64,000 bases of DNA from Bradyrhizobium icense (GCF_001693385.1 NZ_CP016428.1:4030001-4094000), one strand, 5' to 3'. Shown: positions 39,501 to 51,460, counted from the stretch's first letter. Notes: generated from the letters alone by a model not told the origin. Translations and numbers: made by a program.

Positions 39501-39854
39501 TCAGCTTCGAGGATTGACGGCGCGCCGCGAGCGCGCCCGCTTGATTTCTGCAATCTGCTCGACATCCTCGATCTGCAGGTGACGGCCGCGTTCGAGAATC
39601 TCCAGCGTGTATTCCTCGTAGGTGAGGCCCAGCCGCTCGGCTTTCCGGATTCGGAACGCGACAATGCCGGGCGAGGGGTTGTGCCAGGCCGCGCGATGCG
39701 CCGCCTTCCAGTAAAAGTAATTGCCGATACCATCATGACCCCATTCCGGCGTGTGCTCCTCGTCGAGCGGCGGACCGCCATTGTGGCCGGTCGGAATAGG
39801 GTCATCGGCGCTTGCAGGCTCGATCGCGGTATCGTTGCGGGCGATCTCCTGCAT
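39501..39854 (-). CDS. Conserved protein of unknown function (HNGGPPLD)
   Basis: A 117-residue soluble protein. A flexible N-terminus is followed by GHNGGPPLDEEHTPEWG and YFYWKAAHRAAWHNPSPGI. A helical RIRKAERLGLTYEEYTLEILERGRHL segment follows, which suggests a nucleic-acid or protein-binding helix pair. The HNGGPP motif recurs in Rhizobiales proteins of unknown role. ATG 39854 lies five bases after the regulator's stop codon, so they are translationally coupled. Confidence 0.75.
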   Translation of the reverse strand: MQEIARNDTAIEPASADDPIPTGHNGGPPLDEEHTPEWGHDGIGNYFYWKAAHRAAWHNPSPGIVAFRIRKAERLGLTYEEYTLEILERGRHLQIEDVEQIAEIKRARSRRAVNPRS

Positions 39855-39859
39855 CGGCG

Positions 39860-40426
39860 TCAGCTCCGGGCAAGGGCAACGACGTAAGTGCAGGGCGCGG
39901 CACTCTCGTTGGCGAACGTCACTTCCGCCGGCGGACCGAATCCGAGGCAGTCGCCGGCCCCGAGTTCGTGTCGTTCGCCGCCATCGATCAGCACGAGTGT
40001 GCCCGACAAGACCCAGAGGACCTGGCGGATGTGGGCGTAGGATGAAGCGGGCAGCGTCACGCGCTGCTTCGCCGGCATTTCGACCTTGACGATTTCGATG
40101 GGATGATCGGGCCGGTTGAACACCTGCCGGCGCAAATAGCCGGTTTCGGGATCGCGCCACACTGGCTGCTCGGCAGCGCGCGACAGACGTCCGCCCTGGC
40201 CTTCGGCGCGCAGCATCAGGCCGGCAAGGGTGAGGTCGAACGCGCTGGCGAGCCGAACCAGCACCACTGCGGTCGGGCTGACCTCGGCGCGCTCGATCTT
40301 GCTGATGGTGGCCTTGGAAACCCCGGAGCGCTCGGCGAGATCGGCGAGCGACCAGCCGCGGCTGTCGCGCTCGAGCCGAAGGCGGTGGGCGAGGCGGGTG
40401 CTGAGATCGTCTACTATAGTATCCAT
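39860..40426 (-). CDS. XRE-family transcriptional regulator with cupin domain
   Basis: A 188-residue regulator. An N-terminal helix-turn-helix (residues about 10-65: LRLERDSRGWSLADLAERSG, VSKATISKIERAEVSPT) is joined to a C-terminal cupin (about 105-185) whose HIRQVLWVLSGTLVLIDGGE and ELGAGDCLGFG strands form the ligand barrel. This HTH-cupin design usually senses a small metabolite and controls its own operon. The ATG at 40426 is inside or at the promoter start point, see the promoter entry. Heads a three-gene operon. Confidence 0.9.
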   Translation of the reverse strand: MDTIVDDLSTRLAHRLRLERDSRGWSLADLAERSGVSKATISKIERAEVSPTAVVLVRLASAFDLTLAGLMLRAEGQGGRLSRAAEQPVWRDPETGYLRRQVFNRPDHPIEIVKVEMPAKQRVTLPASSYAHIRQVLWVLSGTLVLIDGGERHELGAGDCLGFGPPAEVTFANESAAPCTYVVALARS

Positions 40427-40432
40427 TTGTCT

Positions 40433-40460
40433 ATTATATGAGAAATCGCCGCGACATCAA
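40433..40460 (-). promoter_or_regulatory. Near-consensus promoter giving a probably leaderless transcript
   Basis: On the minus strand TTGATG (40460-40455) and TATAAT (40438-40433) are 16 bases apart. The -10 box ends seven bases before the ATG of the XRE-cupin gene, so transcription would start at about the first base of the start codon. No Shine-Dalgarno is present. Short repeats ATAGAC and GTAGAC around the start may be its operator. Confidence 0.65.
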
Positions 40461-40653
40461 GTCCCGGATGCGAACATCGAGCGGGAGGTGTAGGCAGCCT
40501 TGCCGTCGCACCTGCGGCAATTATCTCCACGGCGGCGGTTGGGGGTGACAATGCCCCGTCCAATCGTGTAACACCGCGCAACTTCAGGAAAACCCGCAAG
40601 CCCTTGGTGCAGCCGAAGCCCGGCGCTCTTCGCTTGTGACGGAAGGTTTCGAG

Positions 40654-41031
40654 ATGCAGACCGTCATTATCGTCGTTCACCTCATGATCGTCGCCGTGCT
40701 GATCGGCGCCGTGCTGCTGCAGAAATCCGAAGGCGGCGGCCTCGGCATGGGTGGCGGCGCCGGCTTCATGTCGAGCCGCGGCACCGCCAATCTCCTGACG
40801 CGGACGACCGCCGTTCTCGCAGGGCTTTTCTTCGTGACCAGCATGACACTGGCCTGGCTCGCGGGCGTCGATCGCAAGCCTGCTTCGATCCTCGGCACGC
40901 CGGCGACGCAGTCGCAGCCGGGTGGCGCAACGCCCGTCGCTCCGCCGACCTCTGGCGGCGTGCTCGATACGCTTAAGAAGGTGGATGAACAGCAGGGTCA
41001 GTCCGGTCCGCAGGCGCCGCGCTCGCAATAA
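40654..41031 (+). CDS. secG: Preprotein translocase subunit SecG
   Basis: SecG is the small helper subunit of the SecYEG channel. The 125-residue product has two membrane helices (IIVVHLMIVAVLIGAVLLQ and TTAVLAGLFFVTSMTLAWLAG) joined by a Gly-rich cytoplasmic loop ending FMSSRGTANLLTRTT, the family signature. A Pro/Gln-rich tail follows. ATG 40654 with GGAAGG upstream is preferred to GTG 40636. The secG-pyrG order is conserved in Rhizobiales. Confidence 0.95.
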   Translation: MQTVIIVVHLMIVAVLIGAVLLQKSEGGGLGMGGGAGFMSSRGTANLLTRTTAVLAGLFFVTSMTLAWLAGVDRKPASILGTPATQSQPGGATPVAPPTSGGVLDTLKKVDEQQGQSGPQAPRSQ

Positions 41032-41192
41032 AGCAGGGTGGCTATGCAGGGCGGCCCTCTACCGTCCTGCATCAGAACTTCCCATCAATGCTCTGAAATC
41101 GCTTTAAAATTCACGTCACCCACAGCCCGGCAAAATGTTTGCCCGCGCATGCGATTCGTTTTGGAGAATCGGGGCAGTGGCCTTAAAGGTAG

Positions 41193-42830
<1,638 letters not shown>

Positions 42831-42844
42831 ATCTGCTACGAGCC

Positions 42845-42942
42845 GTAGGGTGGGCAAAGGCGCGCTCGCGCCGTGCCACCATCGCGCAGCACATACTTGG
42901 ATCGAATGGTGGCACGGCGCTTCGCGCCTTTGCCCATCCTAC
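42845..42942. repeat. GTAGGGTGGGCAAAG...CTTTGCCCATCCTAC palindromic repeat
   Basis: The left arm (42845-42882) and right arm (42906-42942) are near-perfect reverse complements over about 37 bases, separated by 23 bases. It would form a long cruciform or RNA hairpin between pyrG and the NIPSNAP gene. A partial copy occurs at 8726-8760. Confidence 0.85.
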
Positions 42943-43021
42943 ACCTTTGACGAATGCGCCAATTGTTGCGACAAACCGCTCTCGTTACCTGCAAGAACAA
43001 TAACCTTAGGGAGTAAAGCCG

Positions 43022-43348
43022 ATGATCATGGAAATGCGCGTCTATCGCTGTCTGCCGGGCCGACTGCCGGCGCTGATGAAGCGCTTCGATACGCTGACGC
43101 TGAAACTGTGGGACAAGCATGGCATCAAGCAGGCCGGCTTCTTCACCACGCTGATCGGCACCTCCAATCAGGAACTGACCTACTTCATCGCCTGGGACTC
43201 GCTGGCCGACCGCGAAAAGAAATGGACCGCATTTCAGAGCGATCCCGACTGGATCGCCGGGCGCGCCAGAAGCGAGGAGGACGGCCAGATCATCGACAAC
43301 ATCGTCAGCCAGTTGCTGGTGCCCACCGCGTTCTCCGCGGTAAAATAA
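43022..43348 (+). CDS. NIPSNAP family protein
   Basis: A 108-residue ferredoxin-like alpha-beta protein of the NIPSNAP family (MEMRVYRCLPGRLPALMKRF, YFIAWDSLADREKKWTAFQSDPDW). These proteins are dimeric, and their enzymatic role in bacteria is mostly unknown. ATG 43022 has AGGGAG ten bases upstream. Placed between pyrG and kdsA, with no obvious functional link. Confidence 0.85.
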   Translation: MIMEMRVYRCLPGRLPALMKRFDTLTLKLWDKHGIKQAGFFTTLIGTSNQELTYFIAWDSLADREKKWTAFQSDPDWIAGRARSEEDGQIIDNIVSQLLVPTAFSAVK

Positions 43349-43442
43349 CCGCCGGCGCAATCCTGATATTCAGGGGTTAAACGGGGTTGATCCTGAAGAC
43401 GCGGACCGGCATGGTCCGCGCCTGACGTAAAGGAAAAATCCC

Positions 43443-44294
43443 TTGAACGCGAACCTTAAGGCAGCTCCGGTCGTCTCGGTCGGCAAAGTCAAATTCGGCA
43501 ATGAGCTGCCGATTTCGATCATTGCCGGTCCGTGTCAGCTCGAAAGCCGCGCGCACGCCCTCGAAGTGGCGGGTGCGCTGAAAGAGATCGCAGGCCGGCT
43601 CGGCGTGGGCCTCGTCTACAAGACGTCCTTCGACAAGGCCAATCGAACCTCGGGCTCGGCCGCGCGGGGAATTGGCTTGGCGCAGGCCTTGCCGATCTTC
43701 GCCGAGATACGCTCCTCGCTCGGTTTGCCCGTGCTGACCGACGTGCACGAGACCGCCCAATGCGCCGAGGCGGCGCAGGCAGTGGACGTGCTGCAAATCC
43801 CGGCCTTCCTGTGCCGGCAGACGGACCTGCTGCTCGCGGCGGCGGCGACCGGCAAGGTCGTCAATGTGAAGAAGGGCCAGTTCCTCGCGCCGTGGGAAAT
43901 GACCAACGTCGTCACCAAGATCACCGGCGGCGGTAATCCGAACGTGCTGGTCACCGAACGCGGCGCCTCGTTCGGCTACAACACGCTGGTCTCGGACATG
44001 CGTGCGCTGCCGATCATGGCGCAGACGACCGGTGCGCCGGTCATTTTCGACGCCACCCATTCAGTGCAGCAGCCCGGAGGGAAGGGCACCTCATCCGGCG
44101 GCCAGCGCGAATTCGTTCCGGTGCTGGCGCGCGCCGCGGTCGCGGTCGGCGTCGCCGGCGTGTTCATCGAGACCCATCCCGATCCCGATCATGCGCCGTC
44201 GGACGGGCCCAACATGGTGCCGCTGCGCGAGTTCGAAGCCTTGGTGAAGAGGCTGATGGGTTTTGACGCGCTGGCCAAGAACGCCTTGCCGTGA
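43443..44294 (+). CDS. kdsA: 3-deoxy-D-manno-octulosonate 8-phosphate synthase
   Basis: KdsA condenses arabinose-5-phosphate with phosphoenolpyruvate to make Kdo-8-phosphate for the LPS core. The 283-residue protein shows [43 protein letters not shown] and the C-terminal [11 protein letters not shown] 43443 is the start, with AAAGGA eight bases upstream. Its stop overlaps the GTG of the next MFS gene. Kdo supply complements the lipid A operon at the start of the window. Confidence 0.95.
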   Translation: MNANLKAAPVVSVGKVKFGNELPISIIAGPCQLESRAHALEVAGALKEIAGRLGVGLVYKTSFDKANRTSGSAARGIGLAQALPIFAEIRSSLGLPVLTDVHETAQCAEAAQAVDVLQIPAFLCRQTDLLLAAAATGKVVNVKKGQFLAPWEMTNVVTKITGGGNPNVLVTERGASFGYNTLVSDMRALPIMAQTTGAPVIFDATHSVQQPGGKGTSSGGQREFVPVLARAAVAVGVAGVFIETHPDPDHAPSDGPNMVPLREFEALVKRLMGFDALAKNALP

Positions 44295-45484
44295 CCGCAA
44301 CCAGCGGCATGCCGCCGGCGCTCAATATCATTGCGCTCGCGACCTTTTCGGCAAGCCTGTCCGCCCGCGCGCTCGATCCGGTGCTACCGCATGTAGCCGA
44401 GGAATTCTCCGTCAGCATCGCGACCGCCGCGAGCTTTGCCGCCGTCTTCGCCTTCACCTTCGCCATCATCCAGCCGGTGCTCGGCGCCCTGGCCGACATG
44501 TTCGGCAAGGCGCGCCTGATGATCGTTTGCCTGGTGCTGCTCGGCTTCGCCCACATTCTCGGCTCACTATCGACCTCGTTCGGCATGCTGTTCGCCTCGC
44601 GGATTCTCGCCGGCATCGGCGCCGGCGGCGTATTCCCGGTCGCGCTCAGCTTGACCAGCGATCTCGTCGGTCCCGATAAGCGCCAGGTAGCGATCGGACG
44701 GACGCTGGCCGGCGCAATGGCCGGCAATATCCTGGGGGCATCGGCGGCTGGCCTGATCGGCGACTTTCTCGGCTGGCGCGGCGTGCTCGCCGTCCTCGGG
44801 GGATTGGTGGTGCTATCGTCAGTCGCGGTGGCGGCCGGATTCCGCGGCGCTGCGTTGACGCGCCCGCCGCGTACCAGCCTTGCGCAGCTCCGTAAAGGTT
44901 ATCGGACCATCTTCAGCAATCCGAACGCGCGCATCTGCTACGGGGCGGTGTTCATCGAGGGCTGCTGCGTGCTCGGGTTGTTTCCCTTCATCGCGGCGTT
45001 TCTGTTCGAGCTCGGCGAAACCTCGCTGTCGGTCGCCGGCATCGTCATCGCAGGCTTCGCCGTCGGCGGTCTGTTCTACACCATGACGGTGTCGCGCTTT
45101 CTGCCGAGGATCGGCGTTAACGGCATGATGATCGGAGGAGCGACGCTGGTCGGTGTACAACTCATCGCGGTGGCGATGGGTCCGGAATGGAGGCTGCAAA
45201 CGCTCAGCCTGATCTTCATGGGCTGGGGATTCTACATGATCCACGGCAGCCTGCAGGTATTCGCCAGCGAATTGTCGGCAGAAGCGCGCGCGAGCGCATT
45301 GTCGCTGCACGCGTTCTTTTTCTTCATGGGCCAGACCGTCGGCCCGATCGCCTACGGCTTCGGCATCCAGCATGCCGGCAAGGTGCCGACCTTGCTCGGC
45401 GCGGCGGCCGTGATGATCGCGCTGGGCCTCGTCTGCGCTCGGTTGCTGCGCCAGACGCCGCCGGCGGACGCGGCGGCGAAGTAA
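44291..45484 (+). CDS. MFS transporter
   Basis: A 397-residue major facilitator protein with about 12 membrane helices and the signature [16 protein letters not shown] after helix 2, and the drug-efflux-like motif [17 protein letters not shown]. The type suggests an exporter of the DHA1 group; substrate unknown. GTG 44291 overlaps the kdsA stop (GTGA), so it is cotranslated with kdsA, an unusual partner. Convergent with queF. Confidence 0.85.
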   Translation: MTATSGMPPALNIIALATFSASLSARALDPVLPHVAEEFSVSIATAASFAAVFAFTFAIIQPVLGALADMFGKARLMIVCLVLLGFAHILGSLSTSFGMLFASRILAGIGAGGVFPVALSLTSDLVGPDKRQVAIGRTLAGAMAGNILGASAAGLIGDFLGWRGVLAVLGGLVVLSSVAVAAGFRGAALTRPPRTSLAQLRKGYRTIFSNPNARICYGAVFIEGCCVLGLFPFIAAFLFELGETSLSVAGIVIAGFAVGGLFYTMTVSRFLPRIGVNGMMIGGATLVGVQLIAVAMGPEWRLQTLSLIFMGWGFYMIHGSLQVFASELSAEARASALSLHAFFFFMGQTVGPIAYGFGIQHAGKVPTLLGAAAVMIALGLVCARLLRQTPPADAAAK

Positions 45485-45588
45485 TCCGCGTAGCTAACAA
45501 GTGCAACCGCGTGCGCCTGATCCTCGCCAATGCCAAGGTCGATTTGCTCAGCGCATAGTCCGGCACCGCGTCCGGGACACGAGAGGCG

Positions 45589-46053
45589 TCATCCCCGCCC
45601 GCGATACGGCGCGACGCCCTGATCGGGCACCCACACGTCCTTCGGCAGTTTGCCGGTCTGCCAGAACACGTCGATCGGGATGCCGCCGCGCGGATACCAA
45701 TAGCCGCCGATGCGTAAGAACTTCGGTTTGATCTCGATCGCGATCCGCTTGCCGATCATGACCGTGCAATCCTCGTGGAAGGCGCCGTGATTGCGAAAGC
45801 TCGCGACGTAGAGCTTTAGCGATTTGGACTCCAGCAGCCATTGTCCCGGCACATAGTCGATCACGAGATGCGCGAAATCCGGCTGGCCGGTCACGGGGCA
45901 AATCGAAGTGAACTCTGGCGCGGTGAAGCGAACCAGATAATTGGTGCCGGCTTGCGGATTGGGCACGCGGTCGAGCTGCGCCTTTTCAGGGCTATCAGGC
46001 CATTCCACGGCGCGGCCGAGCTGCAATGATTGGGGTAATGATTTCTTGGCCAT
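45589..46053 (-). CDS. queF: NADPH-dependent 7-cyano-7-deazaguanine reductase QueF
   Basis: Reduces preQ0 to preQ1 in queuosine synthesis. The 154-residue protein is the short YkvM type: catalytic Cys in [11 protein letters not shown], substrate-binding [11 protein letters not shown] and the NADPH motif [11 protein letters not shown] 46053 (MAKKSLPQ) is preferred over a start 12 codons upstream. No other queuosine gene is nearby and no preQ1 riboswitch is apparent. Confidence 0.94.
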   Translation of the reverse strand: MAKKSLPQSLQLGRAVEWPDSPEKAQLDRVPNPQAGTNYLVRFTAPEFTSICPVTGQPDFAHLVIDYVPGQWLLESKSLKLYVASFRNHGAFHEDCTVMIGKRIAIEIKPKFLRIGGYWYPRGGIPIDVFWQTGKLPKDVWVPDQGVAPYRGRG

Positions 46054-46109
46054 TCTGATCGTCCTTTGCGTGCGCAGACATGGCCGCAACGGGCCGTGAT
46101 CGTCAACCG

Positions 46110-46484
46110 TTACCGGGAGGACGGATCGGCGAGAAATCGCACCAACGCCTGCCGCTCAGCAGCGTCCTCAACCCCGCGGATCGACATCCACAATCCCGGA
46201 AACATCGCGGCTGGATCGGCGAGGAACGTATCGAGCCGCTTCGCATCCCAGCGCAACCCTTCCTCGCGCGCCTTGCGCAGCGCCGGCGAATAGTCGAACT
46301 CGGGATCGCCGGCCACCGTGCGGCCGATCAGCCCGGAAAGATTGGGACCGGGCAGGCCTCGCTCAGCGGGATCGAGGCTGTGGCAGGCGCGGCAGGGCGC
46401 AAACGCCCGCGCGCCGCCTTCTTCCGCGAGGGCGGGAAGGGGCAGGGAAAACAACAACAGCAGCGGGACGGTGAAGAACTTCAC
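46110..46484 (-). CDS. Small exported c-type cytochrome
   Basis: A 124-residue periplasmic class I cytochrome c with a signal peptide (cleavage near ALAEE), heme site CRACH and the distal Met in [13 protein letters not shown] 46484 overlaps the stop of the upstream propeller lyase gene (ATGA), so both proteins are made together and are probably partners in a periplasmic redox reaction. Confidence 0.88.
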   Translation of the reverse strand: MKFFTVPLLLLFSLPLPALAEEGGARAFAPCRACHSLDPAERGLPGPNLSGLIGRTVAGDPEFDYSPALRKAREEGLRWDAKRLDTFLADPAAMFPGLWMSIRGVEDAAERQALVRFLADPSSR

Positions 46485-47467
46485 GCGACCGTCTGTATCA
46501 CGACCAGCCGGTCATTGCCGGATTCGCCGCCCCAGGTTTCGCCGGGCCGGCCGTCGAGCTGGCGCACATTCGCGCCTGGCTTGTCGCTGGGGAATGCGTT
46601 GAACTTTTCCGTCACCGGATCGAAGCGCACGATCGCATTGGCACCGAAATCGGTAAGCCAGACCTTATCCTTATCGTCGACGTAAACCGCATAAGCGCGC
46701 GGGCTTGTGCCGGGCAATTTCCACGCCTTCCAGGAGCCGTCGGCTGGATCGTGCACCGACACATTGCCGCTATTCCATTCGCTGACCCAAATCCGGCCCT
46801 TCGAATCCGACCATACCCGGCGCGCGCCCTGCTTGGGTGTGGGTGGCTCGACCACAGTCGCGTTGCCGGTCGCCGGATCGATCTTTGCGATGTGGTTGCC
46901 TGCGAGCGAGGCATACCAGATATCGCCGTTCGGCGTGACGGTCATGCCGTAAGTGCCCGGGCCGCGTGGCGATTTGAACACGGTCATGTCGCCCGATTTG
47001 GGGTCGAGCCGGCCGTAGATACCGGACTGGCCGGTGAACCAGTAGATGCCGCCTCTGTCGAATACGCCGGTGTTGAGGTTGGCGTAGGCCTCCTTTTCGG
47101 GCAGGCGGAACAGCGTCACCTTGTGATCACTGGGATCGACGCGCGCGATCGCGTTCTGTCCACCCTCAGTGATCCAGGGCGCGCCATCTGGACCGATGAT
47201 GACACCATGGGGCGCGGCGCCCTTGCCGAGGTTGACCAGCTTGTAGGAGCCATCGCGCGGATCGAGCCGGCCGAGTGTCCCATTACGCTGGCCGCAGAAC
47301 CAGATCGAGCCATCAGGGGCGGGGGTCGTGTCGCGCGAACCCGTGCCGGGCGCGACCGGATAATATTTGACGCGGAACGGACCTTCCTGTGCATTCGCGT
47401 GGCGCAGGATGGCCGGCGCGGCAAGAATTCCCGCGGCGGCGGTTCCAAGAAACTGGCGGCGATTCAT
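46481..47467 (-). CDS. Tat-exported beta-propeller protein (Vgb/SMP-30-like)
   Basis: A 328-residue protein with a twin-arginine signal (NRRQFLGTAAAG) and six to seven repeats of the PDGSIWF/PNGDIWYAS type, as in virginiamycin B lyase and SMP-30-like propellers. Such names come from fold; antibiotic cleavage is not implied. Tat export suggests folding or metal binding before export. Coupled to a cytochrome c, so it could be a periplasmic dehydrogenase or sensor. ATG 47467 (MNRRQF) is chosen over an upstream start. Confidence 0.82.
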   Translation of the reverse strand: MNRRQFLGTAAAGILAAPAILRHANAQEGPFRVKYYPVAPGTGSRDTTPAPDGSIWFCGQRNGTLGRLDPRDGSYKLVNLGKGAAPHGVIIGPDGAPWITEGGQNAIARVDPSDHKVTLFRLPEKEAYANLNTGVFDRGGIYWFTGQSGIYGRLDPKSGDMTVFKSPRGPGTYGMTVTPNGDIWYASLAGNHIAKIDPATGNATVVEPPTPKQGARRVWSDSKGRIWVSEWNSGNVSVHDPADGSWKAWKLPGTSPRAYAVYVDDKDKVWLTDFGANAIVRFDPVTEKFNAFPSDKPGANVRQLDGRPGETWGGESGNDRLVVIQTVA

Positions 47468-47643
47468 TGCGTTACCCCGGCTTGTGAACATGAAGGTTTG
47501 GACGCCGATATCGAACCCTGAAGCAGTCTATCCTCACCGAGCGGTACCGTCCGGAAAAGGCCATTCCTCAAGCGTTCACATTTGCTTGCGTGCCGTGTAA
47601 GACCGCCCCCGAAACCCGACCACCCCTTCCCAGGAAAGTTTAA

Positions 47644-48930
<1,287 letters not shown>

Positions 48931-48977
48931 CGCATCCGCGTACCCAGATAGAACGAACACAAAGGGGGAGGATGGCG

Positions 48978-50114
48978 ATGAGTGACGGCAAGAGCGGGCT
49001 TCAACTGCGTTCGCTGCTCAAGAAGAGCGGCGAACTCGAACTGTCGCTGCTGGACGTCCCGACGCCGGAGCCGGCCGACGACGAAGTCGTGGTTCGTGTC
49101 GAGGCGACCCCGATCAATCCGTCCGACCTCGGGCTGCTGATCGGTCCGGCCGACATGTCGACGGCGAAGGAGTCCGGCACCAACGACGCGCCTGTGGTCA
49201 CGGCGAAGATGCCGGAAGCCGCGATGCGGATGATGGCGGCGCGCCTCGACCAGTCGCTCCCCGTCGGCAATGAAGGTGCCGGCGTAGTGATCAGGACCGG
49301 ATCCTCGGACGCTGCGAAAGCGCTGATGGGCAAGGCGGTCTCGATGATCGGCGGCGCGATGTACACGCAGTTTCGCACCATCAAGGTCAGGGACGTCATG
49401 GAGCTGCCACCCGGGACCACACCGGCCGACGGCGCGTCATGGTTCGTCAATCCGCTGACCGCGCTCGGCATGACCGAAACGATGCGGCGTGAGAACCACA
49501 AGGCGCTGGTTCATACCGCTGCCGCTTCCAATCTCGGCCAGATGCTCAACAAGATCTGCATCAAAGACGGCATCGGCCTCGTCAACATCGTGCGCAGCAA
49601 GGAGCAGGCCGACATCCTGCACAAGATCGGCGCCAAATATGTCGTCGATTCCACGTCAGACACGTTCATGGACGACCTGACCAATGCGCTGGTGGAAACC
49701 GGTGCCACGATCGCGTTCGACGCCATCGGCGGCGGCAAGCTGGCAAGCCAGATTCTCACCTGCATGGAGATCGCGGCCAACAAGACCGCCAAGGAATACA
49801 GCCGCTACGGCTCGAACGTGTACAAGCAGGTCTATATCTACGGCAGCCTCGATAACCGCCCGACCGAACTGAGCCGCGCCTTCGGCCTGACCTGGGGCGT
49901 TGGCGGCTGGCTCCTGACGCCGTTCCTGCAGAAGATCGGTCCCGCCGAAATCGGCCGGCTACGCCAGCGCGTGGCCTCCGAGCTCAAGACCACCTTCGCG
50001 AGCCACTACACGCAAACTGTGTCGCTGCAGGAGACGCTGCAGCTTTCCAATATCGCCGTCTACAACAAGCGCTCCACCGGCGAGAAATTCCTGATCAATC
50101 CGAGCAAGGTTTGA
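48978..50114 (+). CDS. Zinc-type alcohol dehydrogenase-like (MDR) oxidoreductase
   Basis: A 378-residue medium-chain dehydrogenase/reductase. The N-terminal GroES-like domain includes RVEATPINPSDLGLL, and the Rossmann domain runs from VHTAAASNLGQMLNKI through VVDSTSDTF. The structural-zinc Cys cluster is absent, which favours a quinone-reductase-type enzyme. Substrate unknown. ATG 48978 is chosen because GGGGGAG lies about seven bases upstream; ATG 48972 is two codons earlier. Confidence 0.82.
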   Translation: MSDGKSGLQLRSLLKKSGELELSLLDVPTPEPADDEVVVRVEATPINPSDLGLLIGPADMSTAKESGTNDAPVVTAKMPEAAMRMMAARLDQSLPVGNEGAGVVIRTGSSDAAKALMGKAVSMIGGAMYTQFRTIKVRDVMELPPGTTPADGASWFVNPLTALGMTETMRRENHKALVHTAAASNLGQMLNKICIKDGIGLVNIVRSKEQADILHKIGAKYVVDSTSDTFMDDLTNALVETGATIAFDAIGGGKLASQILTCMEIAANKTAKEYSRYGSNVYKQVYIYGSLDNRPTELSRAFGLTWGVGGWLLTPFLQKIGPAEIGRLRQRVASELKTTFASHYTQTVSLQETLQLSNIAVYNKRSTGEKFLINPSKV

Positions 50115-50150
50115 CGCGACCAAGGGCGTTCATCCCGCCGCGAACAAGAC

Positions 50151-50173
50151 AGGCCGCCCGAAAAGGGCGGCCT
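50151..50173 (+). terminator. Strong hairpin after the MDR gene
   Basis: A perfect 9-base GC-rich stem (AGGCCGCCC/GGGCGGCCT) with a 5-base loop, 36 bases past the stop codon. Only a short T stretch follows, so termination would be moderate. Confidence 0.55.
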
Positions 50174-50246
50174 TCATGCACTTGCATCCTTTTTGCCGAT
50201 CTGGCTTAAGTGAGCGCAGGCGCTTTTGCTGTAACAGGGAAATCCA

Positions 50247-50801
50247 ATGGCCACCCATACCATCGTCACGATCGTCGGCTCTCTCCGCAAGGAGAGCTTT
50301 TCGCTCAAGGTCGCCAACGCGCTCGCCAAACTGGCGCCGGCTTCGCTCAAGCTCGACGTGACCACGCTGCATGACATTTCCTTCTTCAACCAGGACCTGG
50401 AAGCCAATCCCCCGGCCGACTGGCTTGCCTTCCGCGAGAAGCTGCAGAAGTCGAACGGCGTGCTGTTCGTGACGCCCGAATATAACCGCTCGATTCCCGG
50501 CGTGTTGAAGAATGCGATCGACGTCGGGTCGCGCCCCTATGGCAAGAGCTCCTTCCTTGGCAAGCCGACCGGCATCGTCAGCAACTCGCCCGGCGCGCTC
50601 GGCGGCGTCAGTGCGGCCAAGCATTTGCAGAACATCCTGCCCGGTATTTCCGGCCCGATCCTCGGCCAGCCCGAAATCTACCTCAACGGCATCGGCGACG
50701 CTTTTAACGAGAAGGGCGAACTCGTGAAGGAAGCGGTGCAGAAGGTGCTGCAGCAATATATCAACGCGTTCGCGGCGTTTATTGAACAGCAGAACAGGTA
50801 A
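50247..50801 (+). CDS. NAD(P)H-dependent FMN reductase (ChrR/flavodoxin-like)
   Basis: A 184-residue NADPH-dependent flavin reductase with the flavodoxin-like phosphate loop VGSLRKESFS and the family motif TPEYNRSIPGVLKNAID. Proteins of this group reduce quinones, azo dyes or chromate and protect against oxidative stress. Complete. Its position after the MDR gene suggests a redox-stress pair, but a strong hairpin lies between them. Confidence 0.88.
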   Translation: MATHTIVTIVGSLRKESFSLKVANALAKLAPASLKLDVTTLHDISFFNQDLEANPPADWLAFREKLQKSNGVLFVTPEYNRSIPGVLKNAIDVGSRPYGKSSFLGKPTGIVSNSPGALGGVSAAKHLQNILPGISGPILGQPEIYLNGIGDAFNEKGELVKEAVQKVLQQYINAFAAFIEQQNR

Positions 50802-50813
50802 ACAAGCCTATCT

Positions 50814-50846
50814 CCGTCATTGCGACCTGGTGGCTCACAATGACGG
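50814..50846. repeat. Short CGTCATTG...CAATGACG hairpin
   Basis: CCGTCATTG (50814-50822) and CAATGACGG (50838-50846) form a 9-base perfect stem. It looks like a minimal version of the GTCATTGCGAG-type Bradyrhizobium repeat also seen at 55665-55747. Confidence 0.6.
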
Positions 50847-50912
50847 GGCGCCGTTCTCGTTCGCCTCCGCCGCCTTAGCATTCCATTAACCCAGCCGTCG
50901 CATCTTGGCGGC

Positions 50913-51230
50913 ATGGTCTCCCGCGCCCGATTGAAATCCATCCTGACCGGACTTGCCCTCTATACGGTGGCGGCGATGATGGTCGGCTATTTCGGCGTCA
51001 ACGCCTATACCGGCAAGTACGGCTTGAACGCGCGCCAGGAGCTTGATCAGGAAATCATCGCGCTGACTTCGGAACTGGCGCGGCTGAAGCGGGAGCGGGC
51101 AGAGGGCGAGCAGCGGGTATCGCTGCTGCGCTCCGACCGGGTCGACCCCGACATGCTGGATGAGCGTGCGCGCTTTCAACTCGACTACGCCAATCCGCGC
51201 GATCTGATCCGGATCGTCAGGCCGAACTGA
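50913..51230 (+). CDS. ftsB: Septum formation initiator, FtsB-like
   Basis: A 105-residue divisome protein: a single membrane helix (LTGLALYTVAAMMVGYFGVNAY) followed by a coiled coil (ARQELDQEIIALTSELARLKRERAEGEQRV) and a short C-terminal DLIRIVRPN. With FtsL and FtsQ it links peptidoglycan synthesis to the Z ring. The eno-ftsB-pdhA order is conserved in Rhizobiales, which supports the call. Confidence 0.9.
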   Translation: MVSRARLKSILTGLALYTVAAMMVGYFGVNAYTGKYGLNARQELDQEIIALTSELARLKRERAEGEQRVSLLRSDRVDPDMLDERARFQLDYANPRDLIRIVRPN

Positions 51231-51322
51231 CTTCAGACGCTCTGCCGTTGGCCCTGCATATCGGAAAGATCGTTACGCAGGGATGACGTCTCGACGCCCG
51301 GTCCGCAAATTTCAAAAAATCG

Positions 51323-51373
51323 CGAAATCAATTTCGAAAATGTCGCGGCCCACATTGCACTGCGGCATAGCAA
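51323..51373 (+). promoter_or_regulatory. Candidate operators in the pdhA promoter region
   Basis: A perfect palindrome CGAAATCAATTTCG (51323-51336) lies in an A/T-rich stretch unusual for this genome. TTGC...GCAA (51355-51373, TTGCACTGCGGCATAGCAA) follows. The second resembles TGC/GCA-type sites of the polyhydroxybutyrate regulator PhaR, from memory only. Confidence 0.4.
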
Positions 51374-51460
51374 TATTTTCTCCAGCGCACGCAATCCTTT
51401 CACGGCGGTTTGAGTTGGGATAGAGAGGGCTGATCCGTCTCTCTTTCACCCGGAATTGCC

